Source: CAYMUB01 sp964393545 | GTDB lineage: Bacteria; Patescibacteriota; Microgenomatia; Daviesbacterales; UBA10151 | Direction of reading: 5' to 3' | Length of the DNA: 41,333 bases | NCBI GenBank assembly: GCA_964393545.1 | Contig: CAYMUB010000027.1 | Coordinates: forward strand, 1-41,333 | In this document: one piece after another, positions 21,880 to 31,130 of the stretch | Layout of the letters: each line of letters opens with the position of its first letter | Position numbering within the stretch: the stretch's first letter is position 1 | The notes under the pieces: model-generated | What the model was told of the DNA's origin: nothing | Seen by the model: the letters and a program-made list of their open reading frames with translations, nothing else | Database searches by the model: none | Program-made: the position numbers and the translations under genes

Positions 21880-22932
21880 ATGAACCCACACCCAATCCCT
21901 CAAAATGTTACCAATTTTCAGTTCCGTTTAGTTGGAGATATGACTTTAAAACAGTTTATCTATTTAGCAACAGGATCTGCTATTGCTTATGTACTTTTTG
22001 TATTTTTAACACCCATTTATCCAATAGTTGCCTGGCCTTTATTAATACTATCCGCCTCACTAGGAGCTGCTTTTGCTTTTTTACCTATTGATTCCAGACC
22101 CTTGGACCTTTGGCTGGCTGCCTTTTTAAAAGCTATCTATTCACCCACTACGAGAATCTGGAAAAGAAATGGGAAAACATTTAGAGAAGACCCTTTATTT
22201 AATAGCCGGATGAGTTTATATCTTTCCAGTATGCAGCCAGGTACAACAAGCCAAAATACCAGCTCAGTAATAGCAGCTCAACCCTTGAGCAGCTCAGCCA
22301 TCCGCCAAATTAGTAAATCTGCTACCCCAACAGTAATTCCAAAAACTCCTCTTAGTTTACCTACAATTGAAGATCTTGGTAAAACTGTTGATCTGGCCCG
22401 TCAAGCTCAAAACTTACAACTTAAAATCCTGCAAACAGAAAGAACTTTAAACCAAATTAAAACAGAAGCTCAAAAACCCAGTGCTATTCCTGTTGACTAT
22501 AGCCAACAAGTCAACAAAATTCTAGGTGATCTGCAAATATTAGTAAATCAAGCCTCCCAAATAAGAGCCCGGCTTCAACCAGCTGCCAAACCTACTGAGT
22601 CAGTCAAGATAGCGGAAAAAGTTAAAGTAGTAGTACCTGCTAAATCAAAACAAACTCAACTGGCTTTGACTACTTTTCCTAATATTATTAATGGAGTTGT
22701 TAAGGATAAAACAGGAAATTATTTAGAAGGCTGTATTGCAGTGATACATGATAAAGAAGGATTACCAGTCCGGGCTTTGAAAACCAATAAATTAGGCCAG
22801 TTTACAGGCTCAACTCCTTTACCAAACGGGACCTATAAACTAACTTTAGAGAAAGAAGATTTAATTTTTGATGTTTTGCAGATGGAACTATCAGGAGAGG
22901 TATTACCACCTCTGATGATAATATCAAAGTAA
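21880..22932 (+). CDS. PrgI-family membrane protein with C-terminal Ig-like domain
   Basis: A 350-residue protein. The N-terminus (1-105) matches the PrgI family (NFQFRLVGDMTLKQFIYLAT), with two adjacent transmembrane helices (about 25-65), the place taken by VirB3 in other type IV systems. A coiled coil and Gln/Ala-rich linker follow (about 160-235). Residues 265-350 look like a carboxypeptidase-regulatory/Ig-like fold (INGVVKDKTGNYLEGCIAVI ... LPNGTYKLTL). It begins the second plus-strand operon with the TraC-like, VirB4 and transglycosylase genes. The fusion with the C-terminal fold is typical of candidate-phyla versions, as far as I recall. Confidence 0.75.
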   Translation: MNPHPIPQNVTNFQFRLVGDMTLKQFIYLATGSAIAYVLFVFLTPIYPIVAWPLLILSASLGAAFAFLPIDSRPLDLWLAAFLKAIYSPTTRIWKRNGKTFREDPLFNSRMSLYLSSMQPGTTSQNTSSVIAAQPLSSSAIRQISKSATPTVIPKTPLSLPTIEDLGKTVDLARQAQNLQLKILQTERTLNQIKTEAQKPSAIPVDYSQQVNKILGDLQILVNQASQIRARLQPAAKPTESVKIAEKVKVVVPAKSKQTQLALTTFPNIINGVVKDKTGNYLEGCIAVIHDKEGLPVRALKTNKLGQFTGSTPLPNGTYKLTLEKEDLIFDVLQMELSGEVLPPLMIISK

Positions 22933-22940
22933 GGATAAAT

Positions 22941-23663
22941 ATGAATACAACACAGGAACATTTGAGGATAAAAAACATCACAAATGACATTTTGCTGCTT
23001 AAAGACGGCGGAGGTGCTTTGGTTTTACAAGTCTCTGCAGTTAATTTTGGACTTTTGTCAGTTAGAGAACAGCTGGCTATAATTTTTTCTTTTGCTCAAA
23101 TGTTAAATTCTTTAAACCATAGCATCCAGATTCTCATTTTCTCAGAAAGGTTAAATATCAGTTCATACCTTAATCTTTTGAATAGAGCACAGCAAGCTCA
23201 GATAAACCCGCTTTTATCCAGAATGATTGGCAATTATAGAGAGTTTATTCAAACGACAATTTCAGAAAATGATGTTTTGGATAAAAAGTTCTTTGTCATT
23301 ATCCCTCTTTACTCTTTAGAATTAGGGCTTACCTCATCACAAGAAAACCTGGAACAAAAAATCAGGACAGTGCTTTTACCAAGGCGGGATCAAATGATCA
23401 GACAACTGGCTAGAGTTGGTCTTAAAGCCGCTCAACTAACAAATCAAAAACTAATTGAATTACTCTATGATATATATAATGGTCAGTTTGTAGAAACTAT
23501 TCCCACATCTGTCAAACCAGCCTGGATTGATGTTAACTTGAAAGAGCCTAAACAAAGAAATGAGCAGCCAACTACTCCAACTCCTGCTCCTCCTATATAT
23601 AATAAAGGACAAATAACTAAGAATCATCCATTTATTGTTGAAGAATTGGATGAGAAAGTATGA
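22941..23663 (+). CDS. TraC/VirB4 N-terminal-like protein
   Basis: A 240-residue protein. Residues 1-185 resemble the N-terminal domain of TraC/VirB4 ATPases: LVLQVSAVNFGLLSVREQ and a FSFAQMLNSLNHSIQILIFSERLN block. There is no Walker motif. The tail (195-240) is Pro/Thr-rich. It overlaps the VirB4 gene by four bases, suggesting that the domain has been split off or duplicated. It has an AAGGA ribosome binding site six bases upstream. It probably docks VirB4 to the membrane complex. Confidence 0.7.
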   Translation: MNTTQEHLRIKNITNDILLLKDGGGALVLQVSAVNFGLLSVREQLAIIFSFAQMLNSLNHSIQILIFSERLNISSYLNLLNRAQQAQINPLLSRMIGNYREFIQTTISENDVLDKKFFVIIPLYSLELGLTSSQENLEQKIRTVLLPRRDQMIRQLARVGLKAAQLTNQKLIELLYDIYNGQFVETIPTSVKPAWIDVNLKEPKQRNEQPTTPTPAPPIYNKGQITKNHPFIVEELDEKV

Positions 23664-25429
23664 GATTACCTTTTTTTAAAAAACCACAAAAACTAAATAA
23701 GGAGAAATCTTCCCCTCAACTAACCATTGAGGATGTAATAGCTCCTTCAGAAATTGAAGTTGATTTTAACAGTCTGAAAATCGATGGCAGGTTTTTTAGA
23801 ACTTACTTTGTTTCAGACTATCCCAGATTTGTAGAAGCAAATTGGCTGGAACCAGTTATTTCTTTTGACCATTCACTTTTGATCTCTATGTTTATTCACC
23901 CATCAGAATCTGCCGGGGTTTTGGATGAATTAAAAAGAAAAATTGCCGAAATGGAAGCAACTATTCAAACAGATTTAGAAAGAAACCGCAGCTTAGATCC
24001 AACAGTAGAAGTTGCCTTAGAAGATGCTATGTCATTGCAAGATCAACTAGTCAAAGGGGTGGAAAGATTTTTCCAGTTTTCTTTATATGTCACCATCCCT
24101 TCCTCATCTAAAGAAGAACTGCATAATACCTCCAGACTGGTTGAATCTACCCTGGCTTCCCTTTCTATGAGAGCTAAACCTACTACTTTGCAAATGGAGG
24201 ATGGTTTTAACTCCACCCTGCCGCTTGGACAGAATTTATTAAACTTAACCCATAATATGGATACCACATCTTTGGCTACTACTTTCCCCTTTGCTTCATC
24301 AGAATTAACTGCAAATGAAGGTATTATGTATGGGATTAATCAGCATAATGGTTCGCTGATACTTTTTGACAGGTTTAGTTTAGAGAATGCGAACTCGGTT
24401 ATTTTCGCCAAATCCGGAGCCGGCAAAAGTTACCTGGTAAAACTGGAGGCCTTGCGTTCTTTGATGTTTGGCACCGAAGTGATTGTTATTGACCCTGAAC
24501 AAGAGTATTTACCTTTAGCTCAAGCTGTGGGAGGAGAGTATATTAATTTTTCCCCTTCATCTCCTGTTAAAATTAATCCTTTTGACTTATCCGCTGATTT
24601 AATCTCTGGTGAGAACGAATTAGGTAGAAAGATTTTATCTTTAACTACTTTTTTAAAATTAGTTTTGGGAAATCTGACTGCCACAGAAACTGCTATTTTG
24701 GACCAGGCTTTGAAACAAACTTACCTGTTAAAAGGTATTACTGATAATCCAAAGACTCAACTAAATCCACCAAATGGTATTCCGCTCATGGAAGATTTGT
24801 ATAAAGTCTTAGTTGGTATGGAGGAAGCCCAAGCTGCAGACCTATCAACCCGCTTAGAAAGATTTATTAAAGGATCTTTAACCGGCATATTTTCTTCCCA
24901 ATCTAATATTGACCTGAAAAACTCTTTCACGGTTTTTTCTGTCCGGGATCTGCCAGATCAGCTGCGGCCTTTAGCTATACATATGATCTTGGATTATGTT
25001 TGGACTAAGATTAGAGGCAAGTTAAAAAGAAGAATGATGATTGTAGATGAAGCCTGGTATTTAATGAGAAATCCTGACTCAGCTGAATTCTTGGTGGATA
25101 TGGCCAAAAGAGCCAGGAAATATTATTTAGGCTTAACTACCATTACTCAAGATGTGGAAGATTTCTTGGGTAGTGAAAGAGGCAAAGAGATTATTTCTAA
25201 CTCCTCAATCCAAATCCTGTTAAAACAAGCCCCCTCTTCAATTGATCTGCTGGCTGATATTTTTAATCTGTCCGAAGGAGAACAGAGATTGCTAATGTCA
25301 GAAGGGGTGGGTGAGGGATTATTTTTTGCCGGCAATACTCATGTGGCTATGAGGGTGGTAGCATCTCCACAAGAACATCAATTAGTAACAACCAACCCCA
25401 GTGAAATATTGGCAAGACAAAATGTTTAG
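23660..25429 (+). CDS. virB4: VirB4/TraC-type ATPase
   Basis: A 589-residue ATPase that powers pilus assembly or substrate transport at the inner membrane. The N-terminal half (1-225) is the VirB4/TraC N-domain. Walker A is SGAGKS (about 252-257), Walker B is MMIVDEAWYLM (about 463-473), followed by the RARKYYLGLTTITQD and ILLKQ blocks of the family. Length is typical for compact VirB4 proteins. It is translated with the upstream TraC-like gene (four-base overlap). It is the only transport ATPase in the locus; no VirB11 or VirD4 was found. Confidence 0.93.
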   Translation: MRLPFFKKPQKLNKEKSSPQLTIEDVIAPSEIEVDFNSLKIDGRFFRTYFVSDYPRFVEANWLEPVISFDHSLLISMFIHPSESAGVLDELKRKIAEMEATIQTDLERNRSLDPTVEVALEDAMSLQDQLVKGVERFFQFSLYVTIPSSSKEELHNTSRLVESTLASLSMRAKPTTLQMEDGFNSTLPLGQNLLNLTHNMDTTSLATTFPFASSELTANEGIMYGINQHNGSLILFDRFSLENANSVIFAKSGAGKSYLVKLEALRSLMFGTEVIVIDPEQEYLPLAQAVGGEYINFSPSSPVKINPFDLSADLISGENELGRKILSLTTFLKLVLGNLTATETAILDQALKQTYLLKGITDNPKTQLNPPNGIPLMEDLYKVLVGMEEAQAADLSTRLERFIKGSLTGIFSSQSNIDLKNSFTVFSVRDLPDQLRPLAIHMILDYVWTKIRGKLKRRMMIVDEAWYLMRNPDSAEFLVDMAKRARKYYLGLTTITQDVEDFLGSERGKEIISNSSIQILLKQAPSSIDLLADIFNLSEGEQRLLMSEGVGEGLFFAGNTHVAMRVVASPQEHQLVTTNPSEILARQNV

Positions 25430-25444
25430 TGTTAACCTAAAGCT

Positions 25445-27610
25445 ATGGATTACTTAAAACCAGCTGCATTTAGACAGCTAAAAGCTTTTTTTATAGCTCT
25501 AAAAGAGGGCCGGTTTAAACCAAATTCACCACAAGATTCTACTACAGTTATAGTTGAGGGAAGGCCAACTCCAGTGAGCAAATCTCAATCTCTTGACCTG
25601 CTCCGTTCATTCCCTGACCTGCATGAAGAGAAGTTTAAGGATGACAATTTCCTGCTTAAATACTTATCAGACCCTGTAAAAAGAGATCGTATCTTTAGCA
25701 GCCTAACCAAACAACAACAAATTGAACTTATAAAAACTATAGAGGAAAAACCTCTTCCAGCAGAGGCAACTACTCAGCAAGCAGGCAGTCAGACAGTATC
25801 AACTGGTGAAAGCGCAAGCACCATGGCTGGGGAAGCTACTTCCAGTCAACCTCAAATACCTAGTATGCCTTCTTTCAACCCTGGGACTACCTCCCGAAAT
25901 ATTCCTAGACCATCTATACCAGAAGAAGGTCCTGCTACGGCTAAGGCACGCCGTATACAAGAGGCGTATGAACAAGCAAACCCTGCTACTGCCAAAATAG
26001 ACCGTCTGGAGGAACAAACTAAAGCCTTCAAGACAACTCAATCTGCACCTGCAAATCCAGGTACACAATTCAAATCAGGCCTTGGCAGCAGTTTTAAAAC
26101 TTTTGGGTCAAATGCTTCCATATCTTTCAGAAAATACTCTGGAAAAATAGCTGGGGGGTTGGGACAAATAGCTGGAGGCGTGGGTAGAAATGTTCTTGGA
26201 CCCGGACTTAGCAGTGTGTATAACCAGGGGGCAAGAGCAGTTTTGGGTGGTGGTAATACATTCTCCAGGCTTTCCGGTCAGGCAAGAAGAAGAATCACTT
26301 CTTTAAAAGGAACATTGCCAAAACCATCAGGAAAATTAGGAGGAAGATTTGCCCTGGGAATATTATTAGCACTTTTCTTATTTATGTTTATTTCAGGCAT
26401 AATTGCCGGTGTTACCGGAACTACTGGAGGCACCACACCAGGAACATCTCCGGTTGTTGGAGCAACAGCAGATATCAGCAGTTGTAAATTTACCAGGTCT
26501 GGTAGTTCTCAAGTAGTCAAAAGTTCTCTTCTGCAGGGCTTAATTAGCAGTGCAGCTGTTTCAGCAGGCATCCCTGCACCTGTCTTAGCTAGTGTGGCCA
26601 TGCATGAAAGCCCAGACTTTGTAACTAATGCTGACAATAGCCATGATGCGATAAAAAGCGGGCAATATTGTAATTATGGCCAGACAATTTGTATAAATAA
26701 GGAAAATACCGGAACTTTGTATGATGGTGCTTGTTTAACAGATGATACTGCAAAAGGGGCTAAAACAGCCCAGGCAATAGGACTCATGCAAAACATTGAT
26801 ATTTATAACCAGGGCAAAGGTGATCTTTGCAGCATCACCAACAGTTTAGCAATTGCGGCGGCAAAATTAAAAAAAGATGGAGTAACAGCTCAACCAACTC
26901 AAGAACAGATCAAAACCGGTGTTACGGCATACTATAACGCCTGTGACTATGATGGGGGAGACTATTGTAAAGAAGTCTGGCAAGATCTGCAAAACTGCCA
27001 AACAGTAACTACTCCAGGAACAATTCCTGTTTTACCTCCTGGAGCTGACTATATAGCTGAAATCTCTAAAAATTTCCATGTTAATTTTGTACCAGGGAAA
27101 TTTACCCAAAATCATTTAAGATGGTCCTGGGAAATTCTATCCCAGGCCAAAACCATTGCTCCCAACATCTTTCGGAATCTGATTGACACAGTTACTGTTG
27201 ATACCCATCCAGAGATAGGAGAAAGATCGGACAATACTATCTTTTTCTCAACTGACCCTAAAAGCTTCTTCTCTTCAACTAATGATGCTTCAGGATTTAA
27301 AATCTTATTAATCCATGAATTAGGACATGTTATCAGAGGTAATCCAGGACCAACCCAACAAAATTATGATGCTCTTTTGCAGGAGGCTATTAATAAGGAT
27401 AAGGGATACTTAACAGGCTATGGACAAAATCCCTGTACCGGAACTTTAGCAGTTGATGAAGATTTTGCCGAAACAGTAGCCTATTACATTAATACCGGCA
27501 CCCCTGAAAAGGACCTGGCCTGTGGACGGAAATCCGAGGATGGAGCAAATCCTTTATATAGCGGCCTTTATCCAAACCATCTGTCCTTTATTAAATCTAT
27601 TTTAAAATGA
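25445..27610 (+). CDS. Transglycosylase-metalloprotease fusion (VirB1-like)
   Basis: A 721-residue protein. A low-complexity cytoplasmic part (1-295, Ser/Thr/Pro/Gln-rich, then Gly-rich and basic) precedes one transmembrane helix (about 299-322). Residues 362-525 resemble a lytic transglycosylase: catalytic Glu in AMHESPD (about 390), followed by QAIGLMQNI. Residues 540-721 carry a zinc-protease signature HELGH (about 624-628) with a downstream DEDFAETVAYY (about 670-680) that can give the third ligand. Domain order suggests an outward-facing enzyme that opens peptidoglycan for the secretion channel and cuts a peptide or protein there. The fusion is unusual; each half is assigned from motifs only. 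Confidence 0.75.
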   Translation: MDYLKPAAFRQLKAFFIALKEGRFKPNSPQDSTTVIVEGRPTPVSKSQSLDLLRSFPDLHEEKFKDDNFLLKYLSDPVKRDRIFSSLTKQQQIELIKTIEEKPLPAEATTQQAGSQTVSTGESASTMAGEATSSQPQIPSMPSFNPGTTSRNIPRPSIPEEGPATAKARRIQEAYEQANPATAKIDRLEEQTKAFKTTQSAPANPGTQFKSGLGSSFKTFGSNASISFRKYSGKIAGGLGQIAGGVGRNVLGPGLSSVYNQGARAVLGGGNTFSRLSGQARRRITSLKGTLPKPSGKLGGRFALGILLALFLFMFISGIIAGVTGTTGGTTPGTSPVVGATADISSCKFTRSGSSQVVKSSLLQGLISSAAVSAGIPAPVLASVAMHESPDFVTNADNSHDAIKSGQYCNYGQTICINKENTGTLYDGACLTDDTAKGAKTAQAIGLMQNIDIYNQGKGDLCSITNSLAIAAAKLKKDGVTAQPTQEQIKTGVTAYYNACDYDGGDYCKEVWQDLQNCQTVTTPGTIPVLPPGADYIAEISKNFHVNFVPGKFTQNHLRWSWEILSQAKTIAPNIFRNLIDTVTVDTHPEIGERSDNTIFFSTDPKSFFSSTNDASGFKILLIHELGHVIRGNPGPTQQNYDALLQEAINKDKGYLTGYGQNPCTGTLAVDEDFAETVAYYINTGTPEKDLACGRKSEDGANPLYSGLYPNHLSFIKSILK

Positions 27611-28062
27611 AAAAGTTTAGTGCAATAACTATAGCTGGTGTGATCATACTGTTTTGTTTTTACTTTTTAAAAACCAAGTCTGATGCCAGACCAAATCAGC
27701 CTGATGCCAAACCCCAAGTTTCTACTTCATCAATACCCAAATCCGACAAACCTGAAATTGTCTCTACCAAACCAGATCCTTTGGATGAGACTATCATTCC
27801 TGCTGATCAGATAATAGAGATTAGTTTTAACAGACCTTTACAAAATGTGCCTGAATTTAAAGTTAAATTTGAACCAAAAATAGATTTTAAAGTTGAGTTA
27901 TCATCAGATAGAAAAACAGCTAAAATAACACCTGCTAAGCCTTTTGGGTTAGGATCTGAGTATACTTTGTCAATTGCTCCTGACACTAAATTTGATGGGG
28001 TGGGTAATTGGGGAATGGATAAATCTTTTCACTTCAGAACTATTAAATACCGCGGTATTTAA
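27607..28062 (+). CDS. Membrane-anchored Ig-like (SbsA/Big_5) protein
   Basis: A 151-residue protein: a single N-terminal membrane anchor (about 5-23), a Pro/Lys-rich linker with DARPNQPDAKPQ, and an Ig-like domain (about 60-151). The domain has the SbsA-type pattern IIEISFNRPL ... LSSDRKTAKITPAKPF ... YTLSIAP. It overlaps the transglycosylase-protease gene by four bases, so it is the last gene of the secretion operon. It probably stands in the cell wall beside that enzyme. It converges on dnaN with overlapping stop codons. Confidence 0.7.
   Translation: MKKFSAITIAGVIILFCFYFLKTKSDARPNQPDAKPQVSTSSIPKSDKPEIVSTKPDPLDETIIPADQIIEISFNRPLQNVPEFKVKFEPKIDFKVELSSDRKTAKITPAKPFGLGSEYTLSIAPDTKFDGVGNWGMDKSFHFRTIKYRGI
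28045..28060. repeat. 16-bp perfect palindrome over two convergent stop codons
   Basis: AAATACCGCGGTATTT overlaps the ends of the Ig-like gene and dnaN. Both mRNAs would end in the same hairpin. There is no strong U-tract, so terminator activity is uncertain. Confidence 0.7.
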
Positions 28063-29159
28063 GATAATCTAACAGGCATCACTATATATTCTAACCCCTC
28101 TTCACCAATTGGCTTAATCAAACTGGCTGATAAAGCCCCTGAAAATTCCATCATCACCTGAGAGGTGGGGATATTGGAGATTGCATCTAATAAAAACTTA
28201 GTGTTAAAAGCTATTTCCAACTCTTCTCCATCTACTTCACCTTCTATTTCATTTTCCTGACTACCAACCTCTTTGGCTGATGATTTAAGTGATAAACTAC
28301 CTTTTCCCGTTGTTAAAACTACAATGTTAGCTTCATTTTTGGCAAAAACTGCTGCCAGTTTTGTAGCCTTGATTAGCTGATCTTTCTCTACCATAGCTCT
28401 TCCAACAATCTTCTGAGGGATGATTTTTTCCCAAGAAGGAAATTGACCTTCTATTAGTCTTGAGGAAATTATGGTCTGGCCTAAAGTGAAGATAATCTGG
28501 TTTTGATTTTCTGATGTAGCAATATTTACTTCGTCCACTTCTTGCTCTGAAATAATTCTTAACACTTCTTCAAAGGTTTTTTTAGGAATCAGACTCTTAA
28601 ATTTTGTTTCTATTTTTGGCAGATCAACCTGTCTATGAGCTAACCTAAATCCATCAGTTGCCACAAAATCTAACTTTGAATCCTTAATATCTGTCAGAAT
28701 ACCTGTTAAAACTGGTCTGCCTTCATCAACTGCTGCAGCAAAGAGGATTTGAGATGAGGTTAGGAAAATTTCCTTAGGAATACTTATGCCAGGATTATCT
28801 GAAACAGGAATGGCTGGAAACTCTGAAGCTGATATACCATTTATTGAGGCTTTAAACTTACCAGATTTGATATTTAATATCTCTCCTTCTGACTCTAAAA
28901 TAACTTGACTCTGTCCCAATCCTGAGATTAAATCTACTAAAGTTTTGGCAGGTATGGTAATTTCTCCTGATTGCTGATCTGAGACAGGCACAAATTTAAT
29001 CACCCCTATTTCTAAATTAGTAGCTGCTATTTTTAATCTCTTGTCTTCTACTGATAGCAGTATGTTATCTAACACTGGCAGAGTAGAGCGGGTCCCAGAA
29101 GAACGCGAGGCAGATTGTAAAAAAGGCAATAGATCTTGTTGTAAAATAGAAAATTTCAT
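28059..29159 (-). CDS. dnaN: DNA polymerase III sliding clamp (beta subunit)
   Basis: A 366-residue protein of standard clamp length, built of three similar domains. Family marks include the N-terminus MKFSILQQDLLPFLQSASRS, TLPVLDNILLSV, ATDGFRLAHRQV in the middle domain and a C-terminus ending YIVMPVRLS. The clamp rings DNA and holds polymerase and other partners during replication. It begins one base after the stop of the membrane nuclease gene, so the two are co-transcribed on the minus strand downstream of the origin. Confidence 0.97.
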   Translation of the reverse strand: MKFSILQQDLLPFLQSASRSSGTRSTLPVLDNILLSVEDKRLKIAATNLEIGVIKFVPVSDQQSGEITIPAKTLVDLISGLGQSQVILESEGEILNIKSGKFKASINGISASEFPAIPVSDNPGISIPKEIFLTSSQILFAAAVDEGRPVLTGILTDIKDSKLDFVATDGFRLAHRQVDLPKIETKFKSLIPKKTFEEVLRIISEQEVDEVNIATSENQNQIIFTLGQTIISSRLIEGQFPSWEKIIPQKIVGRAMVEKDQLIKATKLAAVFAKNEANIVVLTTGKGSLSLKSSAKEVGSQENEIEGEVDGEELEIAFNTKFLLDAISNIPTSQVMMEFSGALSASLIKPIGEEGLEYIVMPVRLS

Positions 29160-29160
29160 G

Positions 29161-29616
29161 TCAGTCTGATTCCTTTTTGGCAGAAATAAAATTGGAGATA
29201 TCTTCTTCTGAAACTTTAATCAGCCTGAAGTTAACCCGCCCGGCAACAATCAGATTTTTAATGTGTTTTTCCTCCATAGTCAAGATGTGAGTTTGTCCAC
29301 TTTTTACTTCAATAAAATCAATCCGGTCATTGTTTTTAATCCCGATAAAATCAATTGGCCATCCTAAGGGTATGATCCGGTCATAGTCATAACGTAACTC
29401 AGCATAGGTTAGCAACTCTGCCATCTTGCCTTTTTGAGGGTTTATGGAACCTTGTATGGTTTGTAAAACTCTGGCTGGTAGGTCCTGGACCCCCTGATAC
29501 AAACTGATTAGATCTGTGGGGATATTCTGAGTTTTTCTTGAGTGAAGTCTACCAAAAAGATAGGTGATTATCAAAAGAAGAATTATAACCCCAACAAAAA
29601 TCCAATTTATATTATC
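29161..29616 (-). CDS. Membrane-anchored Holliday-resolvase-like nuclease
   Basis: A 151-residue protein started at ATG 29616. It has one N-terminal transmembrane helix (about 5-24) and a PD-(D/E)xK core: E in KGKMAELLTYAE, D in WPIDFIGI and the pair E-K in DFIEVKSGQ. This fits the Endonuc_Holl group (archaeal Holliday junction resolvase-related). A TTG at 29649 would lie beside the TATAAT -10 box (29646-29641), so the longer form is unlikely. A DnaA box sits between promoter and start (29622-29630), so DnaA may control it. Its place between dnaA and dnaN suggests a role in replication or repair at the membrane. Confidence 0.78.
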   Translation of the reverse strand, partial: DNINWIFVGVIILLLIITYLFGRLHSRKTQNIPTDLISLYQGVQDLPARVLQTIQGSINPQKGKMAELLTYAELRYDYDRIIPLGWPIDFIGIKNNDRIDFIEVKSGQTHILTMEEKHIKNLIVAGRVNFRLIKVSEEDISNFISAKKESD

Positions 29617-29621
29617 CATAC

Positions 29622-29800
29622 TTTTCCACAACTGCTGTAGATTATACAATATACTATATTAAACAGTAGTTATATTAATAGGTGGTGTGGATATGTTGGT
29701 AAAGTTAATTTACAATCTCAGGTTTTGGTGAAATTTCGTGTTGATCGTAAGTGGATTTTTGGTGAATAACTTGTGGAAAACTCTCAGAATATGTGGAAAA
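29622..29800. other. Replication origin (oriC) with DnaA-box cluster
   Basis: Five DnaA-like boxes in 180 bp beside dnaA: TTTTCCACA (plus, 29622-29630), ATATCCACA (minus, 29694-29686), TTATTCACC (minus, 29769-29761), TTTTCCACA (minus, 29780-29772) and TTTTCCACA (minus, 29800-29792). A very AT-rich stretch at 29637-29680 (tatatta/taatata runs) can serve as the unwinding element. A consensus TTATCCACA lies on the other side of dnaA (31131). This matches the usual dnaA-oriC-dnaN arrangement. The exact borders are not known. Confidence 0.75.
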
Positions 29801-29801
29801 C

Positions 29802-31121
29802 TTAGCTGGCAGTGAGAATCTGTTTAACTTCAATTAGAATTCTTTGTACTTCCCTATCTTTTGCGACTAATTCCTTTATTTTGTCTCTGCCATGCATCAC
29901 AGTGGTGTGGTCTCTTCCCCCTAAAATTTGTCCAATCTTTTCCACAGTCATCCCCAATTCCTCACTTAAGAGGTACATGGTAAAATGTCTGGGTAAAACA
30001 AGTCCTTTTTGTCTTCTTGGACCAGTTAATTCCTTATTTGTGACATTGAAATAATTACAGATGGCCGAGACAACTCCGGTATGAGTTAACGACAGATTCT
30101 TTTTAGGAGTTTTACTTAAATAGGCAGAAATATTATCAACCGTGCTTTCCAGATTCTGAGCTTTGAGCACCTGGATAATTTGCAAAAGTTTGCCTTCCAG
30201 TTCCCGGATGCTGGACTCAGTGTGGGAAGCAATTAGTTTTAAAGAATCCTCGGATAGAGTACTGCCCCATTCCGCGCTTTTGGCCCGGAGGATTGCCACC
30301 CTGGTGTCAAAATCAGCAGGTTGAATATCAATCATCAGTCCTCCGGCAAAGCGGCTTCGCAGTCTATCCTCTAACTTAACTATCTCATTTGGAGATCTGT
30401 CTGAGGTTAAAATCATCTGGGAGTTTTTAGACTGGAGTTCATTAAAAGTGTGGAAAAACTCTTCTTGCGTGCCTTCTCTACCAGAGAAGAACTGAATATC
30501 ATCAAGCAGCAAGATTCTGGCTGAGCGGTATTTAGAGCGTAAATCTGCCATTTTGTGATTCTGGATTGCACCAACATAATCATTCATGAACTTTTCTGAG
30601 GAACAATAAATAATACTGGCGCTGGGATTTTTTTTCAAAATAGCATTGCCAATACCTAACATTAAATGAGTTTTACCAACTCCGGTACCGCCATAGATAA
30701 AAAGCGGGTTGTAAGAAGTGCCTGGATTTTGAACTACGGCCTGAGCTGCAGCAAAGGCCACATTGTTTGATGGACCAACCACAAAGTTTTCTAGAGTATA
30801 TTTGGGATTTAAGTCAGGGGTGTGATTTTGGAAGGATTGGAAAAAGCCTTCTTCAGGTTCTGCTGCAGAGGCTTCAAATTCCTTAATAATAATCTCGATT
30901 GCCACCTTTTTTTCCAGTAGTTGTTCAAAAACTGTTTCGATCAGGGGTAAGTGTTTTTGAGTTAAGGTTTGTTTAACAAAAGCATTAGGACTGGAGAGGA
31001 TAACTTTTTCTGCCATGACTTCTTTTAAGGAGGTTTTTTGAAACCAGGCTTTAAAGTTAGTAGTGCTGACTTGAGTTTTAATAATTTCTAAAAATTTATG
31101 GTAGAGTCTTAAATTATCCAT
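29802..31121 (-). CDS. dnaA: Chromosomal replication initiator DnaA
   Basis: A 439-residue protein with all four domains. Domain I is 1-90 and domain II is short. The AAA+ domain III has Walker A GGTGVGKT (144-151) and Walker B LLLDDIQ (204-210). DNA-binding domain IV has the DnaA signature GGRDHTTVMHGRDKI (401-415). It opens oriC and sets replication timing. It is divergent from rpmH. A consensus DnaA box 10-18 bp upstream of its start indicates autoregulation. No ribosome binding site is clear. Confidence 0.98.
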   Translation of the reverse strand: MDNLRLYHKFLEIIKTQVSTTNFKAWFQKTSLKEVMAEKVILSSPNAFVKQTLTQKHLPLIETVFEQLLEKKVAIEIIIKEFEASAAEPEEGFFQSFQNHTPDLNPKYTLENFVVGPSNNVAFAAAQAVVQNPGTSYNPLFIYGGTGVGKTHLMLGIGNAILKKNPSASIIYCSSEKFMNDYVGAIQNHKMADLRSKYRSARILLLDDIQFFSGREGTQEEFFHTFNELQSKNSQMILTSDRSPNEIVKLEDRLRSRFAGGLMIDIQPADFDTRVAILRAKSAEWGSTLSEDSLKLIASHTESSIRELEGKLLQIIQVLKAQNLESTVDNISAYLSKTPKKNLSLTHTGVVSAICNYFNVTNKELTGPRRQKGLVLPRHFTMYLLSEELGMTVEKIGQILGGRDHTTVMHGRDKIKELVAKDREVQRILIEVKQILTAS

Positions 31122-31130
31122 GTTGAAAAC

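Noticed and set aside
29617..29649. TTG start at 29649 for the membrane nuclease
   Set aside because: The TTG is just upstream of, and overlaps, the likely TATAAT -10 region. ATG 29616 places the membrane helix at the N-terminus as expected.
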